DNA from: Firmicutes bacterium UBA6113
Lineage (GTDB): Bacteria; Bacillota; Clostridia; Tissierellales; Sedimentibacteraceae
DNA length: 64,000 nt
Direction of reading: 5' to 3'
Assembly (NCBI GenBank): GCA_002422545.1
Contig: DIWF01000008.1
Span: 8,792 to 72,791 of the forward strand
This document shows positions 50,397-59,106 of this stretch, piece after piece (positions within the stretch are counted from its first letter, which is position 1; each line of letters opens with the position of its first letter). Position numbers and translations under genes: made by a program. Under the pieces are notes generated by a model that saw nothing but the letters and a program-made list of their open reading frames with translations, was not told the origin of the DNA and searched no databases.

Positions 50397-51871
50397 ATTA
50401 TCAGGAATATTATGCTTCCGGAACCGTCATTGACAATCTTTTCAATTGTCTTTTTAAGTTTCTTCCTTGCATTTTCAGGCATTGCAGTAAGTTTTGATTC
50501 AAGCTGCTCATCCACAAGGCTGTATAATGTCTTCCCGAATATTTCTGCATCCCATATGCACTGTGGATTGTCTTTCATCTGTTCCATGAGATGATTAATA
50601 AGGTCTTCACTTTGTGCTTTGCTTCCTATGACAGGGGAAACCTCAGTGTTTATGCCTGCGTTAAATATATGAAGTGAAGGTGCCTGAGCCTTGATTTTAA
50701 TTCCGTACCTGCTGCCTTCCTTGAAAACTTCCGGCTTGTCAATTATCATATCGGCAATACCAGGAGACACGTAGCCATACCCCTTTGTCTTAGCATCATT
50801 AATTGCAGCTTCAACCCTACTATAGGAATCTTTTGATTTTGATAAATCGCCTATGAGCTTCAGTATCTGATGTTCTCCTGTAATTTCCTCACCGGACAGT
50901 TCGCTTATAACTTTGTAGTAATATGAATTATCCAGATCGATTTTCATGTTTATACAGCCTGTTCCAAGCTCAATGTCTTTTACAAAATAATCTTCAACAT
51001 AGTCATTTTCTGCTGAAAAAATATTGTCTGCGTTGAAGTCGCTCAATTTGTAGCATTCGCTGAAATCTTCCATGAGTGTATTTATTAAATCTCGTTTTAA
51101 AGAATAATCATATGTAAGTCCGTCAAACCATCTTGGCAAATCAACATTGATTTCCTTAATAGGGAATTCATACAGAACATTTTCCAATACATTGTCAATG
51201 TCTTCCGTTTTAAGGTTCATGCAGTCTAAAACCATTACGGGAGCATCATATTTTTCCTTAAGCCGGATGGAAAGAGCCTGAGTGTTTTCATTCAAAGGAT
51301 GCATAGAATTTAAAATAATTACAAATGGTTTGTTTATTTCTTTTAGCTCCTTCACAACTCTTTCTTCCGCCATTATGTAGTTGTCTCTTGAAATGTCGGT
51401 AATGCTTCCATCAGTAGTTACCAACACACCTATAGTTGAATGGTCCTTAATTACTTTTCTTGTTCCGATTTCTGCTGCTTCAGCAAAAGGAATTGGGTCC
51501 TCATTCCAAGGAGTGCTCACCAGTCTTGGAACTTCGCCTTCCATGTTTCCTATTGCACCGGGAATCATGTATCCTACGCAGTCAATGAGTCTCAAACTTG
51601 CATGAATGTTGTCCTTGAAAGTAACTTTTACAGCATTTCCAGGAACAAATTTCGGTTCTGTTGTTGTAACAGTCTTGCCTGTACCGCTTTGAGGCATTTC
51701 ATCCTTTGCTCTTTCCCTGATATATTCATCTTCTATATTCGGCAGCATTACATTCTCTGAAAATTTTCTGATAAATGTAGACTTTCCGGTTCTCACCGGT
51801 CCGACTATGCCCAAATATATTTCGCCCTTGGTTCTTTTAGCTATATCCTCATATATATCTAAATTCGTAAT
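50393..51871 (-). CDS. spoIVA: Stage IV sporulation protein A, spore coat ATPase, with apparent ATT start
   Basis: A 492-residue SpoIVA, exactly the length I know for the Bacillus protein. It hydrolyses ATP and polymerises on the forespore to form the coat basement layer. Walker A is GPVRTGKSTF near 20; the N-terminus DIYEDIAKRTKGEIYLGIVG lines up with known SpoIVA. No ATG is found there. Aligning the N-terminus puts initiation at an ATT codon (51871-51869), with GGAGGAGGG (51885-51877) 6 bases before it. In-frame TTG (51907) and GTG (51895) lie upstream but have no ribosome site, and a SigE-like promoter would start transcription near 51905, after the TTG. SigE control fits mother-cell expression. 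Confidence 0.92.
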   Translation of the reverse strand: MTNLDIYEDIAKRTKGEIYLGIVGPVRTGKSTFIRKFSENVMLPNIEDEYIRERAKDEMPQSGTGKTVTTTEPKFVPGNAVKVTFKDNIHASLRLIDCVGYMIPGAIGNMEGEVPRLVSTPWNEDPIPFAEAAEIGTRKVIKDHSTIGVLVTTDGSITDISRDNYIMAEERVVKELKEINKPFVIILNSMHPLNENTQALSIRLKEKYDAPVMVLDCMNLKTEDIDNVLENVLYEFPIKEINVDLPRWFDGLTYDYSLKRDLINTLMEDFSECYKLSDFNADNIFSAENDYVEDYFVKDIELGTGCINMKIDLDNSYYYKVISELSGEEITGEHQILKLIGDLSKSKDSYSRVEAAINDAKTKGYGYVSPGIADMIIDKPEVFKEGSRYGIKIKAQAPSLHIFNAGINTEVSPVIGSKAQSEDLINHLMEQMKDNPQCIWDAEIFGKTLYSLVDEQLESKLTAMPENARKKLKKTIEKIVNDGSGSIIFLII

Positions 51872-51911
51872 AATAATCCCTCCTCCGTTATGCACTTTCG
51901 TATACAATTAA

Positions 51912-51941
51912 TTTATATGCCCCCCTTAAACTGTTTATTCC
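51912..51941 (-). promoter_or_regulatory. SigE-like promoter for spoIVA
   Basis: Minus strand GGAATAAA (51941-51934), 14-bp spacer, CATATAAA (51919-51912). This matches the mother-cell SigE pattern (GKMATATT, 14 bp, CATACAAT) in most positions and has the right spacing. SpoIVA is SigE-dependent in Bacillus. Confidence 0.5.
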
Positions 51942-51969
51942 AAAAAATGTACAAATTATTTTATAAAAA

Positions 51970-52053
51970 ACAACTAAAATTAGGAATTAAAAGAAAGGAT
52001 TTGCCATCAGGCAAATCCTCACATTAATTTTTCATTCTTAATTCTTAATTTCT
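51970..52053. repeat. Intergenic palindromic element, family R copy 4
   Basis: AATTAGGAATTAAAAG on the left, central hairpin AGGATTTGCC-ATCA-GGCAAATCCT (51996-52019), and TTTCATTCTTAATTCTTAAT on the right. It fills the gap between spoIVA's promoter and the gpsA stop and could also act as a weak gpsA terminator. Confidence 0.7.
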
Positions 52054-52055
52054 TT

Positions 52056-53054
52056 TTAAAGCTTTTCTTCCTTTTTGTCTCTTAGCATGAGTTTGTTCAC
52101 TGTTTCCTTGACGTCTGCATTGTTTTCGAGCAAGTCATACATTGCATTTACAATGGGCATTTCCACATTGAGTTTTTTTGAAAGTTCATAAGCCGCATAT
52201 GTTGTTGAAATTCCTTCAACTACCATTCCTACTTTTTTGGCTGCATCATCCTTGGAATATCCCTGTCCTATAAGATATCCTGCATTCCAGTTTCTTGAAA
52301 ATTTGCTCATGCACGTTACCATCAAATCGCCTATTCCGGACAGTCCGAAGAATGTTTCAACATCAGCTCCCATTGCAATTCCAAGTCTGGCTATTTCCAC
52401 AATTCCTCTGTTCATGAGAGCTGCTTTTGCATTGTCGCCGTACCCTATTCCATCAGAAATCCCGGCTCCCAAAGCAATGATATTTTTAAGCGCTCCTCCC
52501 AGTTCTGCCCCTACTACGTCGTCATTTGTATAAACTCTGAAGTAGGATGACATGAACATATCCTGAATGTCAGATGCAGCTTTTTTATCTTCACAGGCAA
52601 TCGTAATGGCTGTTGGCATTTTAGCCACAACTTCCTTTGCTATGGATGGACCTGTAAGGTCTGCAAAAATGCAGTCTTCTGTCTCTTCCCGCACTATGTC
52701 TGAAACAAGGCTCATTGTTCCTATTTCTATTCCCTTTGAAGCATTTATTATAATTTTATTTTTTTTGTACACACTGATAATTTGTCTTAGCACGCTTCTT
52801 ATTTTTTGTGTAGGTGTTACAATTAAAATATATTCAGCGTCTTTTAATGATTCGTTTATATGGGAAGTAAACACTATGTTGTCCGGAATTATAACACCCG
52901 GAAGATATTTCTTGTTTTCTCTTTCTGTTGTTAATTCCCTGCATTGGTCTTCATCACGAAGCCATACAGTAACCTGGTGGCCGTTTTCAGAAAGAAGCTT
53001 GGCAAGAGCTGTTCCCCAGCTCCCTCCGCCAAGCAGCGTTATTCTTTTCTTCAA
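52056..53054 (-). CDS. gpsA: NAD(P)-dependent glycerol-3-phosphate dehydrogenase
   Basis: A 332-residue enzyme reducing dihydroxyacetone phosphate to sn-glycerol 3-phosphate for phospholipid synthesis. The Rossmann motif is LLGGGSWGTALAKLL at the N-terminus, the catalytic lysine is in GGALKNIIALGAG near 190, and FFGLSGIGDLMVTCMSKFSRNWNAG-type sequence near 235-260 is typical. The start codon is TTG (53054) with GGAGATGA upstream; no in-frame ATG precedes it. Its product is the acceptor used after PlsY's acylation route, and plsY lies directly upstream. Confidence 0.96.
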   Translation of the reverse strand: MKKRITLLGGGSWGTALAKLLSENGHQVTVWLRDEDQCRELTTERENKKYLPGVIIPDNIVFTSHINESLKDAEYILIVTPTQKIRSVLRQIISVYKKNKIIINASKGIEIGTMSLVSDIVREETEDCIFADLTGPSIAKEVVAKMPTAITIACEDKKAASDIQDMFMSSYFRVYTNDDVVGAELGGALKNIIALGAGISDGIGYGDNAKAALMNRGIVEIARLGIAMGADVETFFGLSGIGDLMVTCMSKFSRNWNAGYLIGQGYSKDDAAKKVGMVVEGISTTYAAYELSKKLNVEMPIVNAMYDLLENNADVKETVNKLMLRDKKEEKL

Positions 53055-53065
53055 GTCATCATCTC

Positions 53066-53644
53066 CTACAATTTGTTTTCTTTGCCTTTTAAAATTCTTT
53101 TAATATTTTCCTTATGTCTGTAAATGGACATGGTTCCTATAAACAAACAAAAAATGAACAATGACATATTAAACGGTCTTACAAAAATACCTGCTGCCAG
53201 CGGTGCCATTGCCATTCCAAGTATAGATCCAAGAGACACTGTCCTTGTTGCTATTATGACCACAAGGCCCAAAATAAAACATATCAAAGTTACAAAAGGA
53301 CTGGCGATAATCATTACGCCTATTGTTGTAGCAACTCCTTTTCCTCCCTTGAAATTCAAAAATACCGGCCAGTTGTGCCCGATTATGACCATTGCTCCGG
53401 CCAGGTATACTCCTGTTTCGCCTAAGCTTCTCCCGATCAATACTGCTGCAACACCTTTTAAAACGTCTCCTACAAAAACCATTGCTCCTATTTTTTTCCC
53501 GAAAGCTCTTATTGCATTTGTTGCCCCGGCATTACCGCTACCGTAGTCCCGGACGTCCTTTTTGGTGAAAATCTTACCTAGAATGTAAGCAAATGAAATG
53601 TTTCCCAATAAATAAGATATGATTGCAATAAAAAAGTAATTCAT
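53066..53644 (-). CDS. plsY: Glycerol-3-phosphate acyltransferase PlsY
   Basis: A 192-residue integral membrane enzyme that transfers acyl from acyl-phosphate to glycerol 3-phosphate. It has about five hydrophobic segments and the three PlsY loops: GSGNAGATNAIRAFGKK (about 36-52), GHNWPVFLNFKGGKGVATTIG (about 88-108) and the later PFNMSLF region. With gpsA downstream and fakA elsewhere in the window, it links fatty acid activation to phosphatidate synthesis. It sits between der and gpsA, as in many Clostridia. Confidence 0.95.
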   Translation of the reverse strand: MNYFFIAIISYLLGNISFAYILGKIFTKKDVRDYGSGNAGATNAIRAFGKKIGAMVFVGDVLKGVAAVLIGRSLGETGVYLAGAMVIIGHNWPVFLNFKGGKGVATTIGVMIIASPFVTLICFILGLVVIIATRTVSLGSILGMAMAPLAAGIFVRPFNMSLFIFCLFIGTMSIYRHKENIKRILKGKENKL

Positions 53645-53711
53645 AAAACACCTCGCGCTTGATTTAGAAAATTCTGCAGCAAAAGTTTATTACTTTTGCT
53701 GCAATTTATTA

Positions 53712-55037
53712 TTAGTTGCCTTTTTCGCCTCTGCTTCTGAACTCAATTATGATTGGAGTTCCCTTGTATTCAAAAGAATCTCTTATTTTGTTTTCTAGAT
53801 ACCTTTGATATGAGAAATGCACAATCTCACTGTCATTTACAAATACCAAAAACTTTGGCGGATTAACTGCAACCTGAGTTCCATAGAATATTTTCAGTCT
53901 TTTTCCCCGAACCATTCTGGGCTGATTCATAAGTACTGCTTCTGTTATAATGTCATTGAGAACTCCAGTTGAAACTCTTAAGTTTCTGAAGCCGTAAACT
54001 TCATCCACAGCATCTAAAATCTTGTTGACTCTCTGTCCTGTAAGAGCAGAAACAGTCATTATTGGAGCATAAGTTGCATATGCAAGGCTTTTTCTTATTG
54101 TATCCTGGAATTCGTTGAAAGTGCTGTTGTCCTTTTCAATCAAATCCCACTTGTTTACAACAATTATCATTCCCTTGTTGTTATCGTGAGAATATCCTGC
54201 AATTCTTATGTCCTGGTCTGTAACTCCCTTGTCTGCATCTATTACAAGAATACATATATCTGCTCTTTCAACAGCTGTGAATGCCCTGAGCACACTGTAT
54301 TTTTCCACAGTCTCGCTTACTCTGCTCTTTTTTCTGATTCCTGCTGTATCTATGATTGTGTATTTTTGTCCGTTTCTTTCAAACCTAGTGTCTATGGCAT
54401 CCCTCGTTGTTCCGGGAATGTCGCTTACTATTACTCTGTCTTCTCCGATAATTCTATTGATTATGGAAGATTTTCCTGCATTAGGTTTCCCGATTACAGC
54501 TATTTTGATGCTGTCATCATCATCGTCTGTGTCCATTGTGTCATCAAACTTTTCAATTATTATGTCCAAAAGATCACCTATGCCCAAAGCTTCAGAAGAA
54601 GATATGGATACTGGCTCTCCAAGCCCAAGATTGTAAAATTCGTAGATATTGTTGTTATTAACAAATTTATCCATTTTATTAACAACCAGTATAATTTCTT
54701 TTTTTGCCTTTCTTAGCATTTGCGCAACTTCAGCATCGGCTGCAGTGACACCTTCTTTTCCGTCAACCATGAACAATACTACATCTGCCATGTCGATTGC
54801 TATTTCAGCCTGCAGTCTCATCTGCGCAAAAATTGTGTCTGTTGTGTTTGGTTCGATACCGCCTGTGTCAATTAAAGTGAAGTGATTGTCCAGCCATTCG
54901 CATTCAGCGTAAATTCTGTCCCTAGTCACTCCCGGTGTATCTTCTGTAATTGATATTCTTTTGCCGGCCATTCTATTGAAAAGCGTAGACTTTCCTACAT
55001 TAGGTCTGCCCACTATTGTTACTATTGGTCTTGCCAT
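53712..55037 (-). CDS. der: Ribosome assembly GTPase Der (EngA)
   Basis: A 441-residue protein with two GTPase domains in tandem: GRPNVGKSTLFNRMAG (about 10-25) with NKMD near 117, and GKPNAGKSSIINRIIG (about 185-200) with NKWD near 295. A KH-like C-terminal domain follows from about 350. It is essential for 50S assembly. The DUF512-der-plsY-gpsA-spoIVA order is common in Clostridia. Confidence 0.97.
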   Translation of the reverse strand: MARPIVTIVGRPNVGKSTLFNRMAGKRISITEDTPGVTRDRIYAECEWLDNHFTLIDTGGIEPNTTDTIFAQMRLQAEIAIDMADVVLFMVDGKEGVTAADAEVAQMLRKAKKEIILVVNKMDKFVNNNNIYEFYNLGLGEPVSISSSEALGIGDLLDIIIEKFDDTMDTDDDDDSIKIAVIGKPNAGKSSIINRIIGEDRVIVSDIPGTTRDAIDTRFERNGQKYTIIDTAGIRKKSRVSETVEKYSVLRAFTAVERADICILVIDADKGVTDQDIRIAGYSHDNNKGMIIVVNKWDLIEKDNSTFNEFQDTIRKSLAYATYAPIMTVSALTGQRVNKILDAVDEVYGFRNLRVSTGVLNDIITEAVLMNQPRMVRGKRLKIFYGTQVAVNPPKFLVFVNDSEIVHFSYQRYLENKIRDSFEYKGTPIIIEFRSRGEKGN

Positions 55038-55048
55038 TTTTTCCTCCG

Positions 55049-56344
55049 CTATTTTGTTATCAGATTGAGCAACGTATTGCCATCCACGTCACAAACCTGA
55101 ACTTCCGTATTTAATTCCCTCTTTAAGTCTTCCACCGTCATGTCATCAAGCATTACATTGTTGTCATTGATCATGTTTACGGGCAATATGATGTTTTTAT
55201 AATTTTTGCCCTTAAGCTGCTCTATAATGTCTTTTCCGGTAGTCAGTCCGGAAACAGTAATTTTTTCTCCGAAAAATTTGTTGATCACCTTCACAGTGTT
55301 TATTTTAACCGGAATTTTACTCATTATTTTTTTTGAAAGCTCAACCATCAAATCATAAGCAGCAGCTCCGGTCACAAATGTTATTTCATCAAATCTTGGC
55401 TTAAGATTTTCATAATCTTCCAAATTGTCTACAATCTGCTGTTTGAAAAGCCTGCACATTCCTATTCCATTTTCAAGCTGATCAAATTCCTCATACTCAT
55501 CGTAAGACGGAAAATCAATCCTGCTTTGAATGTAAAATTCATCAGCAATGAATATGAAGCGTGTTCTTAACTTTTCATAAAGCTCATCCTGCAGTCTTGT
55601 AACCTGATTTACAACTTTCAATGCACTTTCCTCATCAAAAGGTTTAAGCTCTGCAAGTTTTTCCCTGTAATTTGTGAGTCCCACAGGAACAACAGCAACA
55701 CTTCTTAGCCCCGGATGCAATGAAGACAAGTCTCTTATGGTTTTTTCAAGCTGGGCACCGTCATTCACGTCTCTTACCAGCACTATCTGGCAGTCCACGG
55801 TAATGCCTGCATCAATTAATTTTTTCAGGTATACAAGTATGTCAATGTCCTTGTTGTTCCCCATCATGTATTTTCTCAGTTCAGAATCCGTTGTGTGAAC
55901 AGAAACTTTAATTGGACTTATCTTGTACTTTATAATTCTATCAATTTCATCGTCAGTAAGATTTGTAAGCGTTATAAAGTTACCGTAAAGAAACGACAGT
56001 CTTGTATCATCATCTTTCAAGTAAAGAGATTTTCTCATTCCCTTAGGCATCTGATCAATAAAGCAGAATATGCACTTGTTGGAACATACCTTTATGTTGT
56101 CCATAAGTGGATTTTCAAATACTATGCCGATGTCTTCGTCATAGTCCTTTTCAATTTCCAGTTCCCAGATTTCTCCGTCCTTTTTCTTTATTTCAAGCAC
56201 TATCTCGTCATCAGAAATTTGATATTTATAATCTATGTAATCTTTTACACTGCAATTGTTAACAGACACAAGCTCATCGCCCGGCTCAAGTTCCATTTCT
56301 TCAGCTATGCTGTTTTTCAATACCTTTACAATTATATTTTTCAT
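55049..56344 (-). CDS. DUF512 protein with PDZ and radical-SAM-like cysteine motif
   Basis: A 431-residue protein of the conserved clostridial DUF512 family. An N-terminal PDZ-like domain (about 1-65) is followed by a cysteine cluster C-x3-C-x2-C at Cys87, Cys91 and Cys94 (CSNKCIFCFIDQMP), the radical-SAM spacing. The middle reads as a partial TIM barrel (KISPIKVSVHTTDSELRKYMMG near 145-165), and the DUF512 domain proper forms the C-terminal half. The reaction is unknown. Its fixed position beside der in many genomes suggests a link to translation or ribosome biogenesis, which is inference. Confidence 0.85.
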   Translation of the reverse strand: MKNIIVKVLKNSIAEEMELEPGDELVSVNNCSVKDYIDYKYQISDDEIVLEIKKKDGEIWELEIEKDYDEDIGIVFENPLMDNIKVCSNKCIFCFIDQMPKGMRKSLYLKDDDTRLSFLYGNFITLTNLTDDEIDRIIKYKISPIKVSVHTTDSELRKYMMGNNKDIDILVYLKKLIDAGITVDCQIVLVRDVNDGAQLEKTIRDLSSLHPGLRSVAVVPVGLTNYREKLAELKPFDEESALKVVNQVTRLQDELYEKLRTRFIFIADEFYIQSRIDFPSYDEYEEFDQLENGIGMCRLFKQQIVDNLEDYENLKPRFDEITFVTGAAAYDLMVELSKKIMSKIPVKINTVKVINKFFGEKITVSGLTTGKDIIEQLKGKNYKNIILPVNMINDNNVMLDDMTVEDLKRELNTEVQVCDVDGNTLLNLITK

Positions 56345-56374
56345 TTCATTGTCCTTTATCTATACTTCACGCAC

Positions 56375-56404
56375 ATTATAACATAACTGTTTCGTCCACT
56401 GCAA
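56375..56404 (-). promoter_or_regulatory. Extended -10 promoter for the DUF512-der-plsY-gpsA unit
   Basis: Minus strand TTGCAG (56404-56399), 18-bp spacer ending TGT, TATAAT (56380-56375). It sits about 30 bp upstream of the DUF512 gene. Confidence 0.65.
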
Positions 56405-56438
56405 TGTAATTTTTATCATACCATTTTGAATTTATTAC

Positions 56439-56474
56439 ACAAACAGGACGGTTCAAATGAACCGTCCTGTTTGT
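56439..56474 (-). terminator. Long perfect hairpin after the ferredoxin gene
   Basis: A 17-bp perfect stem (56439-56455 with 56458-56474, ACAAACAGGACGGTTCA on the left) with a 2-nt loop. The T tract is weak on either strand, but position and strength fit a terminator isolating the ferredoxin mRNA. Confidence 0.7.
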
Positions 56475-56495
56475 CTATGTCTTAGTGTTATTTTA

Positions 56496-56666
56496 TTAAT
56501 CCTGTTGAGGAGCTTCTACTGGACATACGCTAGCGCATGCTCCGCAATCAATACAAGTAGCAGCATCTATCACATATTTGTCATCACCTGCAGAAATAGC
56601 GCCAACTGGGCATTCTGCCTCGCATGCGCCGCAGCTTATGCATGCATCTGTAATTTTGTAAGCCAT
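56496..56666 (-). CDS. 2[4Fe-4S] ferredoxin
   Basis: A 56-residue clostridial-type ferredoxin. Two cluster motifs are complete: Cys9, Cys12, Cys15, Cys19 (CISCGACEAECP) and Cys38, Cys41, Cys44, Cys48 (CIDCGACASVCP). The internal symmetry of the two halves is typical, and no intervening insertion is present. It carries low-potential electrons for hydrogenase, pyruvate:ferredoxin oxidoreductase and similar enzymes of an anaerobe. GGGAGGTGA sets the ATG at 56666. It is a single-gene unit. Confidence 0.96.
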   Translation of the reverse strand: MAYKITDACISCGACEAECPVGAISAGDDKYVIDAATCIDCGACASVCPVEAPQQD

Positions 56667-56851
56667 TGAACTCACCTCCCTATTATTGTCATTCAACATT
56701 TTATCATTATTTGTCCACATTTTAAAGTACTTTTTTATCAAATCGCATAAATATTTTATTTAGTCTTTATTTTTATGTAATAAATTGATAATTTTTAAAT
56801 AAAGCAAAAAAAGCTGGACGAACAGTAACAAAATTAGTGCATTTTTATATA

Positions 56852-56877
56852 TAAAAACTCCTTATGAAATAAGGAGT
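56852..56877 (-). terminator. Terminator of the decarboxylase-to-ricT operon
   Basis: ACTCCTTAT (56857-56865) pairs with ATAAGGAGT (56869-56877); the minus strand then reads TTTTTATAT. It lies 13 bp past the ricT stop. From here to the ferredoxin start (56667-56851) the DNA is AT-rich and shows only a weak possible promoter. Confidence 0.8.
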
Positions 56878-56889
56878 CATTTATATTCA

Positions 56890-57771
56890 TTAATCTTCTA
56901 ATTCTCTTAACTCTGCCAGGTTTATATCTTCGTGTTTTTGTTTCAAAACGCCTTCTTCAACAACTTTTAGGTCTTCACCGCTTATTTCTTCTATTTCTAC
57001 AGTTCCATCCGGCTTTGTCACGTTTACTCTGGCTGTCTTGAACAGCGGATTGATATCCAGGACAATTCCTGTCTTTTTAGTACCTGCTATGGCTACTCTG
57101 TCTCCCACATCAGGAAGAAGCTTGATATTTTCCTCGTAAACCTGGTGCTCATAATTAAGACAGCACATGAGGCGTGAACAAATTCCGGATATCTTTGATG
57201 GATTCAAAGATAACTTTTGTTCCTTTGCCATCTTTATTGAAACAGGATAAAATTCCCCTAAAAATGATGAACAGCACATTGGCCTTCCGCAAGGTCCAAG
57301 TCCTCCAATCATTTTAGCCTCATCTCTAACCCCTATTTGCCTCAGCTCAATTCTTGTTCTGAAAATTGATGCCAGGTCCTTAACAAGTTCCCTGAAATCA
57401 ATACGGCCGTCTGCCGTGAAATAAAAAATGACCTTGTTGTTGTCAAATGTGTATTCTATGTCAACAAGCTTCATTTCCAATTGGTGCTCTTCGATTTTTT
57501 TCAAGCACAAATCAAAAGCCTGCTGCTCTTTTTCCTTGTTTTCCTGATTGCATTTTATATCTTCTTCTGTTGCAAGTCTTAAAACTTTTTTGAGAGGCTG
57601 GACTATGTCTTCTTCCTTCACCATTTTAGGACCTACAACCACCTGTCCGAATTCAATTCCTCTGATTGTTTCCACTATTACGAAATCTCCGTCGTTTATC
57701 CATTTTTTATCCGGATCAAAATAGTAGATCTTTCCAGCCTTCTTGAACCTGACACCAACTACCTTTATCAT
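56890..57771 (-). CDS. ricT: RicT/YaaT, PSP1-domain protein of the RicAFT complex
   Basis: A 293-residue PSP1 C-terminal domain protein. In Bacillus RicT works with RicA and RicF in a complex that binds two 4Fe-4S clusters, stimulates RNase Y processing of mRNA and promotes sporulation and competence. Cys161, Cys166, Cys167 and Cys198, Cys203, Cys204 (CGRPMCC, CSRLMCC) fit cluster binding. The start overlaps the holB stop as ATGA, the standard holB-ricT coupling. ricA and ricF are not in this window. Confidence 0.93.
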   Translation of the reverse strand: MIKVVGVRFKKAGKIYYFDPDKKWINDGDFVIVETIRGIEFGQVVVGPKMVKEEDIVQPLKKVLRLATEEDIKCNQENKEKEQQAFDLCLKKIEEHQLEMKLVDIEYTFDNNKVIFYFTADGRIDFRELVKDLASIFRTRIELRQIGVRDEAKMIGGLGPCGRPMCCSSFLGEFYPVSIKMAKEQKLSLNPSKISGICSRLMCCLNYEHQVYEENIKLLPDVGDRVAIAGTKKTGIVLDINPLFKTARVNVTKPDGTVEIEEISGEDLKVVEEGVLKQKHEDINLAELRELED

Positions 57772-58748
57772 TTAAAGACCTCCTGAATCTTTAAAAGCAT
57801 ATTATCTATAGCAAGTTTATAGTTAACATTGCTCTTTATATTGTCACTTGCTGCCTGAAGATATTCGATTATATCTGAATTATCTTTCATTATTTCGCTG
57901 TGTGAGACAGCCAAGTTTGTAAAATCCTTGTTTATAATGAGATTTTTCATGTTGTTTTTTACAAACATAACATCGCGAATCCACATCATAATTATTTCAA
58001 TTATTGTATCTATATCATCTTTATTTTCTTCAAAGTAATTTTCTACTTCATATATTATTTCTGAATCTGTCTTGATTATTTTATCAAACAGATTTATTAT
58101 TTCTTTTCTTTTTTCCATAACATCATCTTTTCCATTGACGATGTTAACTGCTTTGTTCAAGATTCCTCCCGAATAATTTGCAGCCAAATCTGCCATGACA
58201 TCTGTTGAATTAAACTTATCTATCAAGTACGTCTTAATTGTTTTTTTGCTGATGTTTCTGAATTTGATTGTCTGACACCTTGAAACTATTGTGGGAAGAA
58301 GCAAATTGACATTTGTTGTCAACAGTATCATTACAGCATCTCCCGGTGGTTCTTCCAGAGTTTTTAAAAATGTGTTGGCTGCCTGAGTTGTCATTTTATG
58401 GGCATCCTTGATAATGTATATTTTCCTGTCTGATTCGTAGGGTTTTTTATAAACCGATTCTACAAGTTCATCAATATCTTCTCTTTTAATTGTAATTTCA
58501 TCCTGATTCACAATATGCAAATCAGGATGATTCATTGAATTCATTTTAATGCAGTCTTGGCAACTGTTGCATGGTTCTTCATGAAAATCGCTGCAAAACA
58601 AAGACTGTGCAAATATCAAAGCAAGCTCATACTTACCCATACCTTTTGGTCCTTCAAAAATATAGCAGTGAGATATTTGGTTTAATCCGATTGATTTAAT
58701 TAAAGATGTCTTGATTTCTTCCTGTCCTGCTACCTTGCTGTAAAGCAT
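57768..58748 (-). CDS. holB: DNA polymerase III subunit delta-prime
   Basis: A 326-residue clamp-loader subunit. The AAA+ domain has EGPKGMGKYELALIF (about 33-47), a degenerate P-loop as expected of delta-prime, and a zinc site made by CSDFHEEPCNSCQDC (near 52-66). TFLKTLEEPPGDAVMILLTT and SRCQTIKF (SRC motif) are typical. It helps load the beta clamp on primed DNA. It sits between darA and ricT, following the tmk cluster order of Bacillota. Confidence 0.95.
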   Translation of the reverse strand: MLYSKVAGQEEIKTSLIKSIGLNQISHCYIFEGPKGMGKYELALIFAQSLFCSDFHEEPCNSCQDCIKMNSMNHPDLHIVNQDEITIKREDIDELVESVYKKPYESDRKIYIIKDAHKMTTQAANTFLKTLEEPPGDAVMILLTTNVNLLLPTIVSRCQTIKFRNISKKTIKTYLIDKFNSTDVMADLAANYSGGILNKAVNIVNGKDDVMEKRKEIINLFDKIIKTDSEIIYEVENYFEENKDDIDTIIEIIMMWIRDVMFVKNNMKNLIINKDFTNLAVSHSEIMKDNSDIIEYLQAASDNIKSNVNYKLAIDNMLLKIQEVFK

Positions 58749-58763
58749 TTCGACACCTCTTTC

Positions 58764-59096
58764 TTAAATCTTTTCAAATCTCTCAATAGGGGTTACAAAC
58801 ACTACAGCTCCGCCTACAGTTACCTCAATTGTCTGAGGCAAATATCCTCCCACTGTGCTGAATGAACTTGGAGGAATAGCTGCCGTAATCTTCTTTTTAA
58901 CTTTGCATATTTTTTTGATAATTTCTATTTCTTCGTCAACCTTCCCATCTTCCACAACTGAAATTATTGTAGTGTTGCCGGAGCTTAAAAATCCTCCGGT
59001 GGATGACATCTTGGTTGAAGAAAAACCATTTTCTCTCAAAGCTGCTATCAATTTGTTTGCATCATCATTTTGCACTATGGCAGTTATTAATTTCAT
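58764..59096 (-). CDS. darA: Cyclic di-AMP receptor DarA (PII-like, YaaQ)
   Basis: A 110-residue PII-like protein of the DUF970/DarA (PstA) family, which binds cyclic di-AMP as a trimer. MKLITAIVQNDDANKLIAAL at the start and FSSTKMSSTGGFLSSGNTT (about 26-44, the nucleotide-contacting T- and B-loops) are highly typical. Its effector partner is unknown in any organism. It lies between tmk and holB, as in Bacillus. No c-di-AMP cyclase or phosphodiesterase gene is in the window. Confidence 0.94.
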   Translation of the reverse strand: MKLITAIVQNDDANKLIAALRENGFSSTKMSSTGGFLSSGNTTIISVVEDGKVDEEIEIIKKICKVKKKITAAIPPSSFSTVGGYLPQTIEVTVGGAVVFVTPIERFEKI

Positions 59097-59106
59097 TTTG
59101 TTCCTC

